Source: Pseudidiomarina insulisalsae (lineage in GTDB: Bacteria; Pseudomonadota; Gammaproteobacteria; Enterobacterales; Alteromonadaceae). From it: DNA of 64,000 nucleotides. Position numbers and translations under genes: made by a program. Below are positions 45,454-53,877 of this stretch, piece after piece (position 1 is the stretch's first letter; each line of letters begins with the position of its first letter). Below the pieces are notes generated by a model, which did not search any database, had not been told where the DNA came from, and saw only the letters and a program-made list of their open reading frames with translations. The stretch spans positions 57,307-121,306 of the forward strand of contig NZ_PIPY01000010.1 of assembly GCF_003987065.1 (NCBI RefSeq), in the 5' to 3' direction.

Positions 45454-46728
45454 ATGCAAGATATACAGGAAAAACTCGAAACCGCGGAACAATGGCTGGT
45501 TGAACGACCCGACATGGATACGCTGACCAAGCTAACGTTACTGTTGGTGGCAGCCTGGATCGCCAACTTCGTGGTGAAGAAAATACTGCTGCGCGGGTTA
45601 TTGCGGATCTTAACCTACACGCCGGCGGGTAAAGATCGGCAGGCGATAGAGCGTAATATTGTGGCGCGTATTGCTAATGTCGTGCCCGCCGTTGTGATTG
45701 CCTTTGGTATCACCTCGGTGCCGAATCTTGCCGAAGAGCTCACGATTGTCGTTACCAATGTCTGTTACGCCTTTGTGGTGATTACCATCGCGCGGGCAAT
45801 CAGCGGCACTTTGACCATCGTCAACACCTTATATGAGCGCCAGCCCGAGGCGTATGAGCGGCCGATTAAGGGCTACATTCAGGTCGCCAAAATTGTTATC
45901 TATGCGGTCGCGACCATTCTTATGGTGGCGGTACTGATTGACAAGTCGCCGGTTATCTTGCTTTCAGGTCTGGGTGCCATGGCTGCGGTGCTCATGCTGG
46001 TATTTCAGGATACCTTATTGAGTCTGGTGGCCAGCGTACAAATCACCTCGAATGATATTATTCGCGTGGGTGACTGGGTTGAGATGCCGAACCTCAATGC
46101 TGACGGTGAGGTCACTGATATTGCCTTGCACCAGGTGAAAGTTCAGAACTGGGATAAAACCATTACCTTTATTCCTACCCGGCGGTTCATTTCAGATCCT
46201 TTTAAGAACTGGCGTGGTATGCAGGAGTCGGGCGGGCGTCGTATCAAACGCAGCTTAGTGCTTGATCAGCAAAGCCTGCATTTTATTACTGACGACGAAA
46301 TGAAAGCGGTCAAGCGCTTTCGCCTGCTGAAGGACTATTTAAAAGAAAAGCAGCAGGAAATTGATGAGTGGAATCAGCAGCTAAAAGATGAAGGTAGAGA
46401 GCCGGTCAATACCCGGCGTATTACCAACATAGGCACTTTCCGTGCCTACGTTAAAAACTACCTGGAAAGCCATCCGAAAGTTCATCGGGAGATGACGCTC
46501 ATGGTGCGACAGCTGAACCCAACCTCTGACGGCCTGCCGCTGGAAATCTACTGTTTTACCAATACCACCGTGTGGGCTGAATACGAAGGTATTCAATCGG
46601 ATATTTTCGATCATCTGCTGTCGATATTGCCCGAGTTTGGCTTGCGTGTATTCCAGCACCCAAGTGGTATTGATATGCGGGAAATGACACGAAACCTACA
46701 CGAAAGTGGCACAAAAGCTTCATCCTGA
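45454..46728 (+). CDS. mscM: Mechanosensitive channel of the MscS family, YbdG/MscM type
   Basis: A 424-residue inner-membrane protein with about five membrane helices. The pore-lining segment and beta domain carry GLGAMAAVLMLVFQDTLLSL and DIIRVGDWVEMPNLNADGEV. The YbdG-type signature KVQNWDKTITFIPTRRFISD and FKNWRGMQESGGRRIKRS is clear. It opens under membrane tension to release solutes. It starts just after the heptamer array. Its last 14 codons overlap a set of Pho-box-like repeats (46685-46723) for the next operon. Confidence 0.9.
   Translation: MQDIQEKLETAEQWLVERPDMDTLTKLTLLLVAAWIANFVVKKILLRGLLRILTYTPAGKDRQAIERNIVARIANVVPAVVIAFGITSVPNLAEELTIVVTNVCYAFVVITIARAISGTLTIVNTLYERQPEAYERPIKGYIQVAKIVIYAVATILMVAVLIDKSPVILLSGLGAMAAVLMLVFQDTLLSLVASVQITSNDIIRVGDWVEMPNLNADGEVTDIALHQVKVQNWDKTITFIPTRRFISDPFKNWRGMQESGGRRIKRSLVLDQQSLHFITDDEMKAVKRFRLLKDYLKEKQQEIDEWNQQLKDEGREPVNTRRITNIGTFRAYVKNYLESHPKVHREMTLMVRQLNPTSDGLPLEIYCFTNTTVWAEYEGIQSDIFDHLLSILPEFGLRVFQHPSGIDMREMTRNLHESGTKASS
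46685..46723 (+). promoter_or_regulatory. Second set of 11-bp-phased Pho-like repeats inside the mscM 3' end
   Basis: TGACAC (46685), CTACAC (46696), TGGCAC (46707) and CTTCAT (46718) are each 11 bp apart, with A-rich spacers. The set is 8 bp out of phase with the promoter-proximal array starting at 46726. It lies within coding sequence, so part of the pattern may be chance. Confidence 0.4.
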
Positions 46729-46780
46729 CACAAAACTGACACCTAGAGGTCACTAAGCTGTCACAGAACTGACGTATCTT
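46726..46780 (+). promoter_or_regulatory. Pho-box array and -10 upstream of the DUF3450-TonB2 operon
   Basis: TGACAC (46726), TGACAC (46737), GGTCAC (46748) and TGTCAC (46759) repeat every 11 bp, with a fifth partial copy at 46770. The -10-like TATCTT starts at 46775, again 16 bp after the TGTCAC at 46759. The DUF3450 ATG is at 46817. Confidence 0.8.
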
Positions 46781-46816
46781 GCACACCATCATTCACAACG
46801 TGTGCAAGGTGTTTCC

Positions 46817-47608
46817 ATGAACCCATGTTTCGCTCGCACGCTGTTGGCTGCGAGTCTTATCGTTAGCTTCAGCGTTGCCAGTTCTCAGACGTTGGCACAG
46901 GACCAGGTGCTTGAGCCTGTGGTCGACGCCGCCAATGAAATTAATCAGTCGGCCCGTTCTTCCCAGCTTACCGTTGATAAAATCGCCGATACCACCCAGG
47001 AACGGCTGCAGCAGTTCAAGCAGATCAGCCGTCAAATCGAAGGACTTGAGGTCTACGTTCAACAACTACAGAAGCAGATAGCATCGCAGGAAACTGAGCA
47101 GGCTGATCTGAATGCTTCGATTGATGAAGTCAGCGTGGTCGAGCGTCAGATCACACCGCTGATGTTACGCATGATAGATAGCTTACGTACCTTCGTTGAG
47201 CTGGATGTTCCTTTTCTTCCCGCCGAACGTGCCAACCGTATTGCCAGCCTCGAGGCATTGATGGATCGCGCCAATGTGGATGTGTCCGAAAAGTTTCGTC
47301 GGGTAATGGAAGCTTATCAGATCGAGTCTGAATACGGGCGCACCATTGAAGCCTATCACGGTGAAAAAGCCATCGATGGCCAACTTCAGGAAGTTGAGTT
47401 CCTGCGTGTGGGCCGCACTGTGCTGATTTATAAAACCCGTAATGGCGATGCGATGGGTGTATGGAACCAGCAGGCGCGCGAATGGCAATCACTTGACAGC
47501 AGTTATGCGTCTGACGTGCAAGAAGCTTTGCGAATCGCCCGCAAGCAATTGGCACCCGATCTGTTGATGCTGCCCATCTTCCATCCGCAACCGCAGGCAG
47601 GAGAATAA
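46817..47608 (+). CDS. DUF3450 periplasmic protein of the TonB2 locus
   Basis: A 263-residue exported protein. Signal peptide MNPCFARTLLAASLIVSFSV, then a cleavage-type TLAQ. A coiled coil (about 30-110, with RQIEGLEVYVQQLQKQIASQ) is followed by RMIDSLRTFVELDVPFLPAE and VEFLRVGRTVLIYKT, typical of DUF3450. Start chosen at ATG 46817 after AAGG; an upstream GTG at 46802 has less support. The family occurs almost only beside TtpC/ExbB/ExbD/TonB genes and probably assists that complex in the periplasm. First gene of the operon, 3 bp before ttpC, under a Pho-box promoter. Confidence 0.88.
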   Translation: MNPCFARTLLAASLIVSFSVASSQTLAQDQVLEPVVDAANEINQSARSSQLTVDKIADTTQERLQQFKQISRQIEGLEVYVQQLQKQIASQETEQADLNASIDEVSVVERQITPLMLRMIDSLRTFVELDVPFLPAERANRIASLEALMDRANVDVSEKFRRVMEAYQIESEYGRTIEAYHGEKAIDGQLQEVEFLRVGRTVLIYKTRNGDAMGVWNQQAREWQSLDSSYASDVQEALRIARKQLAPDLLMLPIFHPQPQAGE

Positions 47609-47611
47609 TCC

Positions 47612-48967
47612 ATGTTAAAGCTCAAACATCTTATCGCTACTGCAGTGCTCGTGTTTGCTATGCCTGTTACGGCGCAGGAGCCGGTAAATCTTGATCAGTT
47701 GCTGCAGCAACTTAAGCAGGGCCAGTTTGCGCAATCGCAAGCGAACCAGGAGCGTGAAGCACGGTTTCGCGCTCAGGCGGAACAACAACAGCAGATGCTG
47801 CGCGACGCCATTGCCGAGCGGGATCGGCTTGAGGCTCTGAGCGCCCGGCTCGAAAGCGAGTTTGAAGAAAACGAACGTGATTTGGCAGCTTTGGAAGATG
47901 CTCTAACACAGCGTATGGGCTCGCTAAAGGAGCTTTTCGGCGTACTGCAACAGGTCGCGGGTGATACTGCCAGCACCTTGCAAAACTCATATGTGTCGGT
48001 GGAATTTCCAGGCCGTAGCGAAGCACTCAGTAATCTCGCACAAAAAATGGGCTCAAGCGCAAAGCTGGCCACCATTGACGAAATTGAGTCGGTCTGGTTT
48101 GCCTTGCAGCAAGAGATGACTGAATCAGGCAAGGTGAGTGAGTTTACCACCACGGTCACCCTAGCTGAGGGTGAAAAGGTTGAGAAGCCCGTGATTCGCG
48201 TCGGTACATTCAATATGGTCGCCGATGGTAAGTATCTGGAGTTGGTGCCAGGAACTGACGCCGTGGCTGAGCTGGTGCGTCAGCCAGCCGGTCGCTATCT
48301 CGCGACGATTGAGGCCTTAGAGCGCGGCGAAGAAAACCCGGTGCGCTTCGGACTCGACCCGACCGGCGGCTCTATCCTTGGCCTTCTGGTGCAGGCGCCA
48401 GGCACGATGGAGCGTATCGAGCAGGGTTCGACGGTTGGTTATATCATTCTCGCGTTAGGTGCTATTGGCCTGCTCATTGGGCTGGAGCGCTTTATGACGC
48501 TGACTTTTATGGGACGTAAGGTAAAGCGGCAATTGAAACAACAGCAGCCGAGTCAGGACAACCCGCTGGGCCGAGTGATGGCGGTGCAGCAAAAGTATCC
48601 GCAGGCAGATACCGAAACCCTTGAGCTGAAACTAAGCGAAGCGATATTGCGTGAGGTTCCGAAGATTACCCGTAATCTGACCTTCATCAAAATTATCTCT
48701 GTGGTGGCACCGCTGCTGGGTCTGCTAGGTACCGTAACGGGTATGATCAATACCTTCCAGGCCATTACCTTATTCGGCACCGGTGATCCCAAACTGATGG
48801 CGGGTGGCATCTCACAAGCGCTGGTAACCACCGTGCTGGGGCTGGTCGTGGCCATCCCAATGACCTTGCTATTTGCCACCTTAAATACGCGCAGCAAAAA
48901 CATCGTACATGTATTGCAAGAGCAGGCCTCTGGCATTATCGCGGAGCGCTCTGAGCGGAGCCATTAA
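47612..48967 (+). CDS. ttpC: TtpC-like MotA/TolQ/ExbB proton-channel protein
   Basis: A 451-residue protein with a signal peptide (ending VTAQE), a long periplasmic Gln/Glu-rich coiled coil (about 20-115), a periplasmic domain, and a C-terminal ExbB/TolQ-like block of three membrane helices (about 275-295, 350-375, 400-425) with APLLGLLGTVTGMINTFQ and ALVTTVLGLVVAIPMTLLF. This two-part build is that of TtpC, the fourth partner of the Vibrio TonB2 complex. The ATG follows AGGAGA, and exbB starts 3 bp after the stop. Confidence 0.9.
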   Translation: MLKLKHLIATAVLVFAMPVTAQEPVNLDQLLQQLKQGQFAQSQANQEREARFRAQAEQQQQMLRDAIAERDRLEALSARLESEFEENERDLAALEDALTQRMGSLKELFGVLQQVAGDTASTLQNSYVSVEFPGRSEALSNLAQKMGSSAKLATIDEIESVWFALQQEMTESGKVSEFTTTVTLAEGEKVEKPVIRVGTFNMVADGKYLELVPGTDAVAELVRQPAGRYLATIEALERGEENPVRFGLDPTGGSILGLLVQAPGTMERIEQGSTVGYIILALGAIGLLIGLERFMTLTFMGRKVKRQLKQQQPSQDNPLGRVMAVQQKYPQADTETLELKLSEAILREVPKITRNLTFIKIISVVAPLLGLLGTVTGMINTFQAITLFGTGDPKLMAGGISQALVTTVLGLVVAIPMTLLFATLNTRSKNIVHVLQEQASGIIAERSERSH

Positions 48968-48969
48968 TT

Positions 48970-49500
48970 ATGGTGTTCTTCATCGACTTTTACAGCGCGA
49001 TTCAGGACTTTGTGGAAACCGGTGGCCAGGTTTTGCTGGTCATCGGCATCCTCATCTTCGTGATGTGGCTGATGATTCTGGAGCGCATTTTTTATTACAC
49101 CCGCGGCCATCAGCAAGAAAAGCGCAGAGTTCTGCAAAAATGGCAGCAGCGTAGTGACAAGTCATCCTGGCATGCCGAGCAGATTCGTCAGGCAATGATT
49201 TCACGGGTATCGCTGGCATTAGGCGGCAAGTTGCCGGTATTACAGGCTCTGGTTGCCTTATGTCCGCTGCTGGGGCTGATGGGGACAGTGACCGGCATGA
49301 TCGAAGTATTCGATGTTATGGCGATTTCTGGCACCGGTAACGCCCGTTCGATGGCCGCCGGTGTCTCAAAAGCAACCATTCCCACGATGGCAGGCATGGT
49401 GGGAGCCCTGTCGGGCGTATTCGCCACCACCTGGTTACAACGCACAGCAAAACGCGAGCGCATGAAACTCGAAGACCGCATGCTGATGGAACATCACTAG
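48970..49500 (+). CDS. exbB: ExbB proton-channel subunit (TonB2 type)
   Basis: A 176-residue inner-membrane protein with three helices and the family stretch LVALCPLLGLMGTVTGMIEV near residue 90 and ATIPTMAGMVGALSGVFA. It is the short ExbB2 form, which works with ExbD to power TonB by the proton gradient. It sits between ttpC (3 bp) and exbD (12 bp). Confidence 0.93.
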   Translation: MVFFIDFYSAIQDFVETGGQVLLVIGILIFVMWLMILERIFYYTRGHQQEKRRVLQKWQQRSDKSSWHAEQIRQAMISRVSLALGGKLPVLQALVALCPLLGLMGTVTGMIEVFDVMAISGTGNARSMAAGVSKATIPTMAGMVGALSGVFATTWLQRTAKRERMKLEDRMLMEHH

Positions 49501-49511
49501 AGGACTGATTT

Positions 49512-49919
49512 ATGAAACAACATTTTGCCAATTTATTGGATGAAGACGAAGCGCAAATCGACATGACGCCGATGCTGGATGTGGTGTTCATTATGCTGAT
49601 TTTCTTCATTGTTACCGCCACCTTTGTTAAAGAAGCGGGCATTGACGTGAACCGTCCTGAAGCGGCCACAGCGGTACAAAAAGATCGCGCCAATATTCTG
49701 GTGGCCATTAGTGACACCAGCGAGATATGGATCAATAAACGCCAGGTTGATGTTCGTGCGGTGCAAGCCAACATTGAACGTCTTTACGCCGAAAACCCCC
49801 AAGGATCAGTGGTCATTCAGGCAGACAAGCAAGCAACTACCGAAACCCTTATTAAGGTGATGGACGCCGCGCGTTCGGCCGGGGTCTTTGATGTTTCCAT
49901 TGCGGCACAGGATGAATAA
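49512..49919 (+). CDS. exbD: ExbD proton-channel subunit (TonB2 type)
   Basis: A 135-residue protein with one N-terminal membrane helix carrying the essential Asp in IDMTPMLDVVFIMLIFFIVT, and a periplasmic domain ending in a family-like SAGVFDVSIAAQ. It partners ExbB. The tonB start follows its stop by 3 bp. Confidence 0.94.
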   Translation: MKQHFANLLDEDEAQIDMTPMLDVVFIMLIFFIVTATFVKEAGIDVNRPEAATAVQKDRANILVAISDTSEIWINKRQVDVRAVQANIERLYAENPQGSVVIQADKQATTETLIKVMDAARSAGVFDVSIAAQDE

Positions 49920-49922
49920 CCC

Positions 49923-50528
49923 ATGCGATTTTTAGCAGCACTTGCCGCCGCCGCTGTGGTGACTTTGGGGCTGTTTTACCTGATGCAGTCGTTTATCACC
50001 GGTGGCGAAGGGGCAATGAGTGAACCACCGCGAGGCAGCGTGCTCGACTTTGTGCGGGTCAAGCCAGAAGAGGTCGTGCAGGAAAAGGAACGCAAACCGC
50101 AACGACCGCCGGAGCCGGAGCAGCCACCTGAGGACTTGCCGCAACCGCAAATGGACAGCAGCGACTTGCAGCCGGGCGAGGGCAGTTACGATTTCTCTGC
50201 GGTAGCGCAAAGTGATACCGGACTCACAGGTGGCATGAATCTTGATGCCAGCGATGGCGAGTATCTGCCTATTGTTAAAGTTCAGGCAGCCTACCCGCGT
50301 CGTGCCCTACAGCGCGGCATTGAAGGCTATGTAGTGGTCGAGTTTACCGTGACTAAACAAGGTACCGTGCGGGAACCGCGCGTAGTGGCAGCAGAGCCGG
50401 AACAAATCTTCGACCAAGCTGCGCTGGATGCGGTGGTCAAATTCAAATACAAACCACGGGTCGTTAATGGTGAAGCGGTTGAAGTACACGGGGTGCAAAA
50501 CCGTATTACCTTTGAGATAGATGGTTAG
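49923..50528 (+). CDS. tonB: TonB energy-transducer protein (TonB2 type)
   Basis: A 201-residue protein: N-terminal anchor (about 4-22), a short Pro/Glu-rich spacer (about 55-80, KPQRPPEPEQPPEDLPQPQM), and the C-terminal TonB domain with YPRRALQRGIEGYVVVEFTV and RVVAAEPEQIFDQAALDAV. It contacts TonB boxes of outer-membrane receptors. The short spacer is typical of TonB2. Its natural receptor is probably the one encoded at 42599. Confidence 0.93.
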   Translation: MRFLAALAAAAVVTLGLFYLMQSFITGGEGAMSEPPRGSVLDFVRVKPEEVVQEKERKPQRPPEPEQPPEDLPQPQMDSSDLQPGEGSYDFSAVAQSDTGLTGGMNLDASDGEYLPIVKVQAAYPRRALQRGIEGYVVVEFTVTKQGTVREPRVVAAEPEQIFDQAALDAVVKFKYKPRVVNGEAVEVHGVQNRITFEIDG

Positions 50529-50538
50529 GAGACCAGCC

Positions 50539-51801
50539 ATGCGTAAGTTTTTCATGTTAACCGCCATTGCAATTATGCTGCAGTTAGTCGCAGACCTTGC
50601 AGTCGCGCAGGAAACAAAACGCGTACCAGCTTTGCGCGAGCAGGTTTATTCGCAGCTGGCAAGGGCGCAGGAACTTGCCGATAGTGGCGATGTTGATGCG
50701 GGGTTGCAGGCCTTGCGCGACGTAGAGTCAAAGCTAAGCAGTATGAACAGCTATGAGCGCGCGATGCTCTGGAATTTCTACGGCTACATGCATTACGGGA
50801 AGGACCGGATTGATCAGGCCATTGACTACTTCGCCAAAGTAGTGGCTGAAGACCCCATCCCCGATGCGCTGAAGCAAACGACATTGTTTAGCCTGGCGCA
50901 ACTGTCTCTGGGGCAGGGCAATTATCAACAAACGCTGGACTATCTGGCGCGCTGGCAGGAGGTAGCTGGAGAAAAAAGCGCGGTGAAGGCGGATGTATTG
51001 CGGGCCCAGGCGCTCTACCAAAAAGGCGACTTTGCTGCTGCGTTGGCACCCATTCAACGTGCTATTGCAGCAGCTGAACATGAGGGTAAGGCGGGCGAGG
51101 AAAATTGGTACATTTTACAGCGCGCGATCCATTATGAGCTAGGCCAGACCGAAGCGGTTGCGGCGGTGCTGGAGAAGATGATTAAGTATTTTAATAAGCC
51201 CGAATACTGGGTGCAGTTGGCCGGCGTACTGGGTCAGTTAGGCCAGGACGAACAACAACTGGCGATGCTGGAAGCAGCCTACCAGCAAGGTTTTCTCGAT
51301 AAAGGTCAGGACGTGCAAATGCTGGTGCAAAGCTATTTCTTTGCCGGTGTACCTTATAAGGCTGGCAAGGTGATGGAGCAGGCATTAGCTGAAGGCAAAC
51401 TGGAGGCGGACTTACGTAATTTAAAACTACTTGCGCAAAGCTGGATTGCCGCACGTGAAACCGATCGTGCCGTGGCGGCCTTAGAGCAGGCGGCCGAGCT
51501 TAGCAGCGATGGCGATCTGGATGCCCAGCGGGCTCAGGTATTGTTAAACGCACAACGCTACTCAGGGGCTATCGCCGCGGCACAAACTGCTTTGCAAAAA
51601 GGTAACCTTGAGCAGCCGGGGAATATGCATCTGGTTATTGGCATGGCTGAGCTTGAGCAAGAAAACTTTAATGCGGCTTTGCAGGCTTTTGCTCAGGCTA
51701 AGGCATTTGCCGATGTTCGTAAGGCTGCGGTGCAGTGGGAGCGCTACGCGACGTCAGAAAAAGAGCAGGCAGAGAGGCTTGCGCAACTGCGTGCGTCATA
51801 G
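50539..51801 (+). CDS. TPR-repeat protein of the TonB2 locus
   Basis: A 420-residue exported protein (signal peptide ending LAVAQ) made of tetratricopeptide-like helical pairs (for example AIDYFAKVVAEDP, DFAAALAPIQRAIAAAE and NFNAALQAFAQAKAF). Start ATG 50539, after the TTAGGAGA site inside the tonB end; an in-frame ATG at 50521 overlaps tonB. A TPR gene closes many ttpC-exbB-exbD-tonB operons and in Vibrio is needed for some TonB2 receptors (TtpC/D-type partners). Its job is assembly or stability of the system by inference. Confidence 0.87.
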   Translation: MRKFFMLTAIAIMLQLVADLAVAQETKRVPALREQVYSQLARAQELADSGDVDAGLQALRDVESKLSSMNSYERAMLWNFYGYMHYGKDRIDQAIDYFAKVVAEDPIPDALKQTTLFSLAQLSLGQGNYQQTLDYLARWQEVAGEKSAVKADVLRAQALYQKGDFAAALAPIQRAIAAAEHEGKAGEENWYILQRAIHYELGQTEAVAAVLEKMIKYFNKPEYWVQLAGVLGQLGQDEQQLAMLEAAYQQGFLDKGQDVQMLVQSYFFAGVPYKAGKVMEQALAEGKLEADLRNLKLLAQSWIAARETDRAVAALEQAAELSSDGDLDAQRAQVLLNAQRYSGAIAAAQTALQKGNLEQPGNMHLVIGMAELEQENFNAALQAFAQAKAFADVRKAAVQWERYATSEKEQAERLAQLRAS

Positions 51802-51826
51802 AAAGGACATAAAAGTTTTATCGAAA

Positions 51827-51878
51827 TGAAGAAAAACTGACACATAGTCATTAAACTGTCATAAAAGTGCCATATCCT
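51827..51878 (+). promoter_or_regulatory. Pho-box array and -10 upstream of the porin
   Basis: AGTCAT (51846), TGTCAT (51857) and TGCCAT (51868) are 11 bp apart; TGTCATAAAAG is close to the E. coli Pho-box unit. The -10-like TATCCT starts at 51873, 16 bp after TGTCAT. Another TGACAC at 51838 sits 8 bp ahead of the array, out of phase, the same shift as upstream of DUF3450. Confidence 0.78.
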
Positions 51879-51942
51879 GTGTGCGACTTGTGGCCGGGGC
51901 GTTCCGGCATCCGCACGAATTCTGTAAATAATGGTGGTGTTT

Positions 51943-52881
51943 ATGACAGCAAAAACTTCTATTTTAATGATGCTTCCGTTGGCTTTAGCGACGAGTACAG
52001 CTGTTGCTCAGGATGAGCAGTCGGTAAGCTTTGACTTTTACGGTAAAGCAAACCTCTCTGTACAAAGCAATGATGAGGGAAGCGGTAGCGAAACCGTATT
52101 GGAAAGTAATGCTTCGCGCATTGGTGTAAAAGGCGGCAGCGAACTGAATGACGGACTGGAAGTTATTTACCAATTGGAATGGGAAGTTGACCTGGCTGAC
52201 CTCGGTGGTGACAATAACTTAAAATCGCGTAACCAGTATGTGGGATTACGCGGCAACTTTGGTGAGTTCACCGTTGGTCGACGTGATACCGTGCTGAAAA
52301 CGTTGCAGGGCGACCTTGATCAGTTCAACGACTACGAAGCTGATATCAAGTCTTTGTTTGAGGGCGAAAACCGGACCAGCAATACGCTTTCTTACTACTC
52401 GCCTGCTTTTGCCGACGTCCGTGTTGCGGGTTCGATCGTACTGAGCGAAGAAGAGACTCAGGACGACGGCTACTCACTGGCGCTGACCTATGGTGACGAT
52501 GAGCTGGACAGTACGCCGTATTACTTTGGTGCTGCAATCGATCGAGATGTCGATGGTTATGATGTTGAACGTCTGATTGGTTACACCAAGGTGGCAGATA
52601 CTATGTTCGGCTTAATGTGGCAACAACAGCAGGAAGTTGACGGCAGCAACGAAGCAGACGGTTTTGTGGCGAGTGTGCAGCAGCCTTTTGGCCGCTTCAG
52701 CGTAAAAGCGCAGTATCAGATGATGGACTTTGTTGATGGCGAAGACGACTCCATTGCCTTAGGCGTGGACTACAAACTGGCGAAAAGCACGAAAGTTTTC
52801 GCCTGGTACACAGGTCGCGATCTCGACACTTTGGCAGAAGAGCAAACTTATTTTGCAGTGGGCTTAGAGCATAAGTTCTAA
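51943..52881 (+). CDS. Gram-negative porin, probably phosphate-regulated
   Basis: A protein of about 312 residues with signal peptide MTAKTSILMMLPLALATSTA (mature start near AQDEQ) and a 16-strand porin build: SFDFYGKANLSVQSN, SRIGVKGGSELNDGLEVIYQ, NQYVGLRGNFGEFTVGRRD, and the C-terminal Phe signature LEHKF. Start 51943 is preferred; a frame start at 51931 gives an extra MVVF. A PhoE-like role (anion/phosphate diffusion in phosphate-poor conditions) is inferred from the Pho boxes upstream, not from pore residues. It is its own unit after the TPR gene. Confidence 0.88.
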   Translation: MTAKTSILMMLPLALATSTAVAQDEQSVSFDFYGKANLSVQSNDEGSGSETVLESNASRIGVKGGSELNDGLEVIYQLEWEVDLADLGGDNNLKSRNQYVGLRGNFGEFTVGRRDTVLKTLQGDLDQFNDYEADIKSLFEGENRTSNTLSYYSPAFADVRVAGSIVLSEEETQDDGYSLALTYGDDELDSTPYYFGAAIDRDVDGYDVERLIGYTKVADTMFGLMWQQQQEVDGSNEADGFVASVQQPFGRFSVKAQYQMMDFVDGEDDSIALGVDYKLAKSTKVFAWYTGRDLDTLAEEQTYFAVGLEHKF

Positions 52882-52947
52882 AGTCTGATTTCTCTCTGTC
52901 GCTAAAGACTTGTAAACTATCGCCATCATTCTCTGACAACGTGAACG

Positions 52948-53877
52948 ATGGCGAACTTTCTTTATATTGCTGGCTATCTGATTATTGGCTTATTGCTGCG
53001 TCGTAGCCGGCAATTTCCGCAAAATACCGGGCAGATTCTGAATGCTTACGTGATTTACGTGGCATTACCTGCACTGGTTATTCAAAAAATCCCGCTACTG
53101 ACATTCGGTAAAGAGCTGCTATTCCCGGCATTAATGCCCTGGATACTGCTTCTGCTTACCGTCCCGCTGGTACTTTGGATTGCGCGCTGGCGCAACTGGT
53201 CGCGGACCACAACAGGCGCGATGCTTATTGTCATTCCTTTGGGAAATACGTCGTTCGTGGGCTTTCCGATGATCGAAGCCTTTTTTGGCGCTGAGGGTAT
53301 CCCCTATGCCTTGCTTTACGATCAGCTGGGCTCATTTTTCATATTGTCTATTTATGCCACTATCATCGCTGCGATATACAGCCGTAGCGAAGGTGAGCAG
53401 GCGCAGCGTCCGGACGCGCGAACCATTGCCTGGAAAATCATTCGCTTTCCGCCTTTTGTCGCGCTGATCGCCGCACTGCTGTTACGGGGTATTGAATATC
53501 CACAGGTGATGCAACATTTTGTCGACTCACTGGCGGTTACGCTGGTGCCGGTGATCATGGTGGCGGTGGGCTTTCAGTTACGTTTTCGCTTGCCCCAGGA
53601 AGATCGCGGGCCACTGATATGGGCATTGGCGCTTAAGCTGGGCCTGACGCCACTGCTGGCGCTGGTCATGCTGGCTGGATTCGATTTAAGTGAGCTGGCG
53701 GTACAAGTCACCATCATGGAAGCAGCGATGCCGGCGATGATATCCGCCGGCGCGCTGGCGATTATGGCGGGGTTGGCACCGACCCTCGCTGCGGCGGTGG
53801 TTGGCTATGGCGTAATCTTATGCTTTCTGACATTGCCTTTCTGGTACTTTACTCTGCAGTTTTTGCAGGGGCTTTAA
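52948..53877 (+). CDS. AEC-family transporter (auxin-efflux-carrier-like permease)
   Basis: A 309-residue inner-membrane protein with about ten helices in two repeats; family stretches NAYVIYVALPALVIQKIPLL, PLGNTSFVGFPMIEAFFG and MEAAMPAMISAGALA. AEC carriers move organic acids or amino acids; the substrate is not known here. The only gene between the porin and xseA; its last 29 bp overlap the convergent xseA 3' end. Confidence 0.87.
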   Translation: MANFLYIAGYLIIGLLLRRSRQFPQNTGQILNAYVIYVALPALVIQKIPLLTFGKELLFPALMPWILLLLTVPLVLWIARWRNWSRTTTGAMLIVIPLGNTSFVGFPMIEAFFGAEGIPYALLYDQLGSFFILSIYATIIAAIYSRSEGEQAQRPDARTIAWKIIRFPPFVALIAALLLRGIEYPQVMQHFVDSLAVTLVPVIMVAVGFQLRFRLPQEDRGPLIWALALKLGLTPLLALVMLAGFDLSELAVQVTIMEAAMPAMISAGALAIMAGLAPTLAAAVVGYGVILCFLTLPFWYFTLQFLQGL

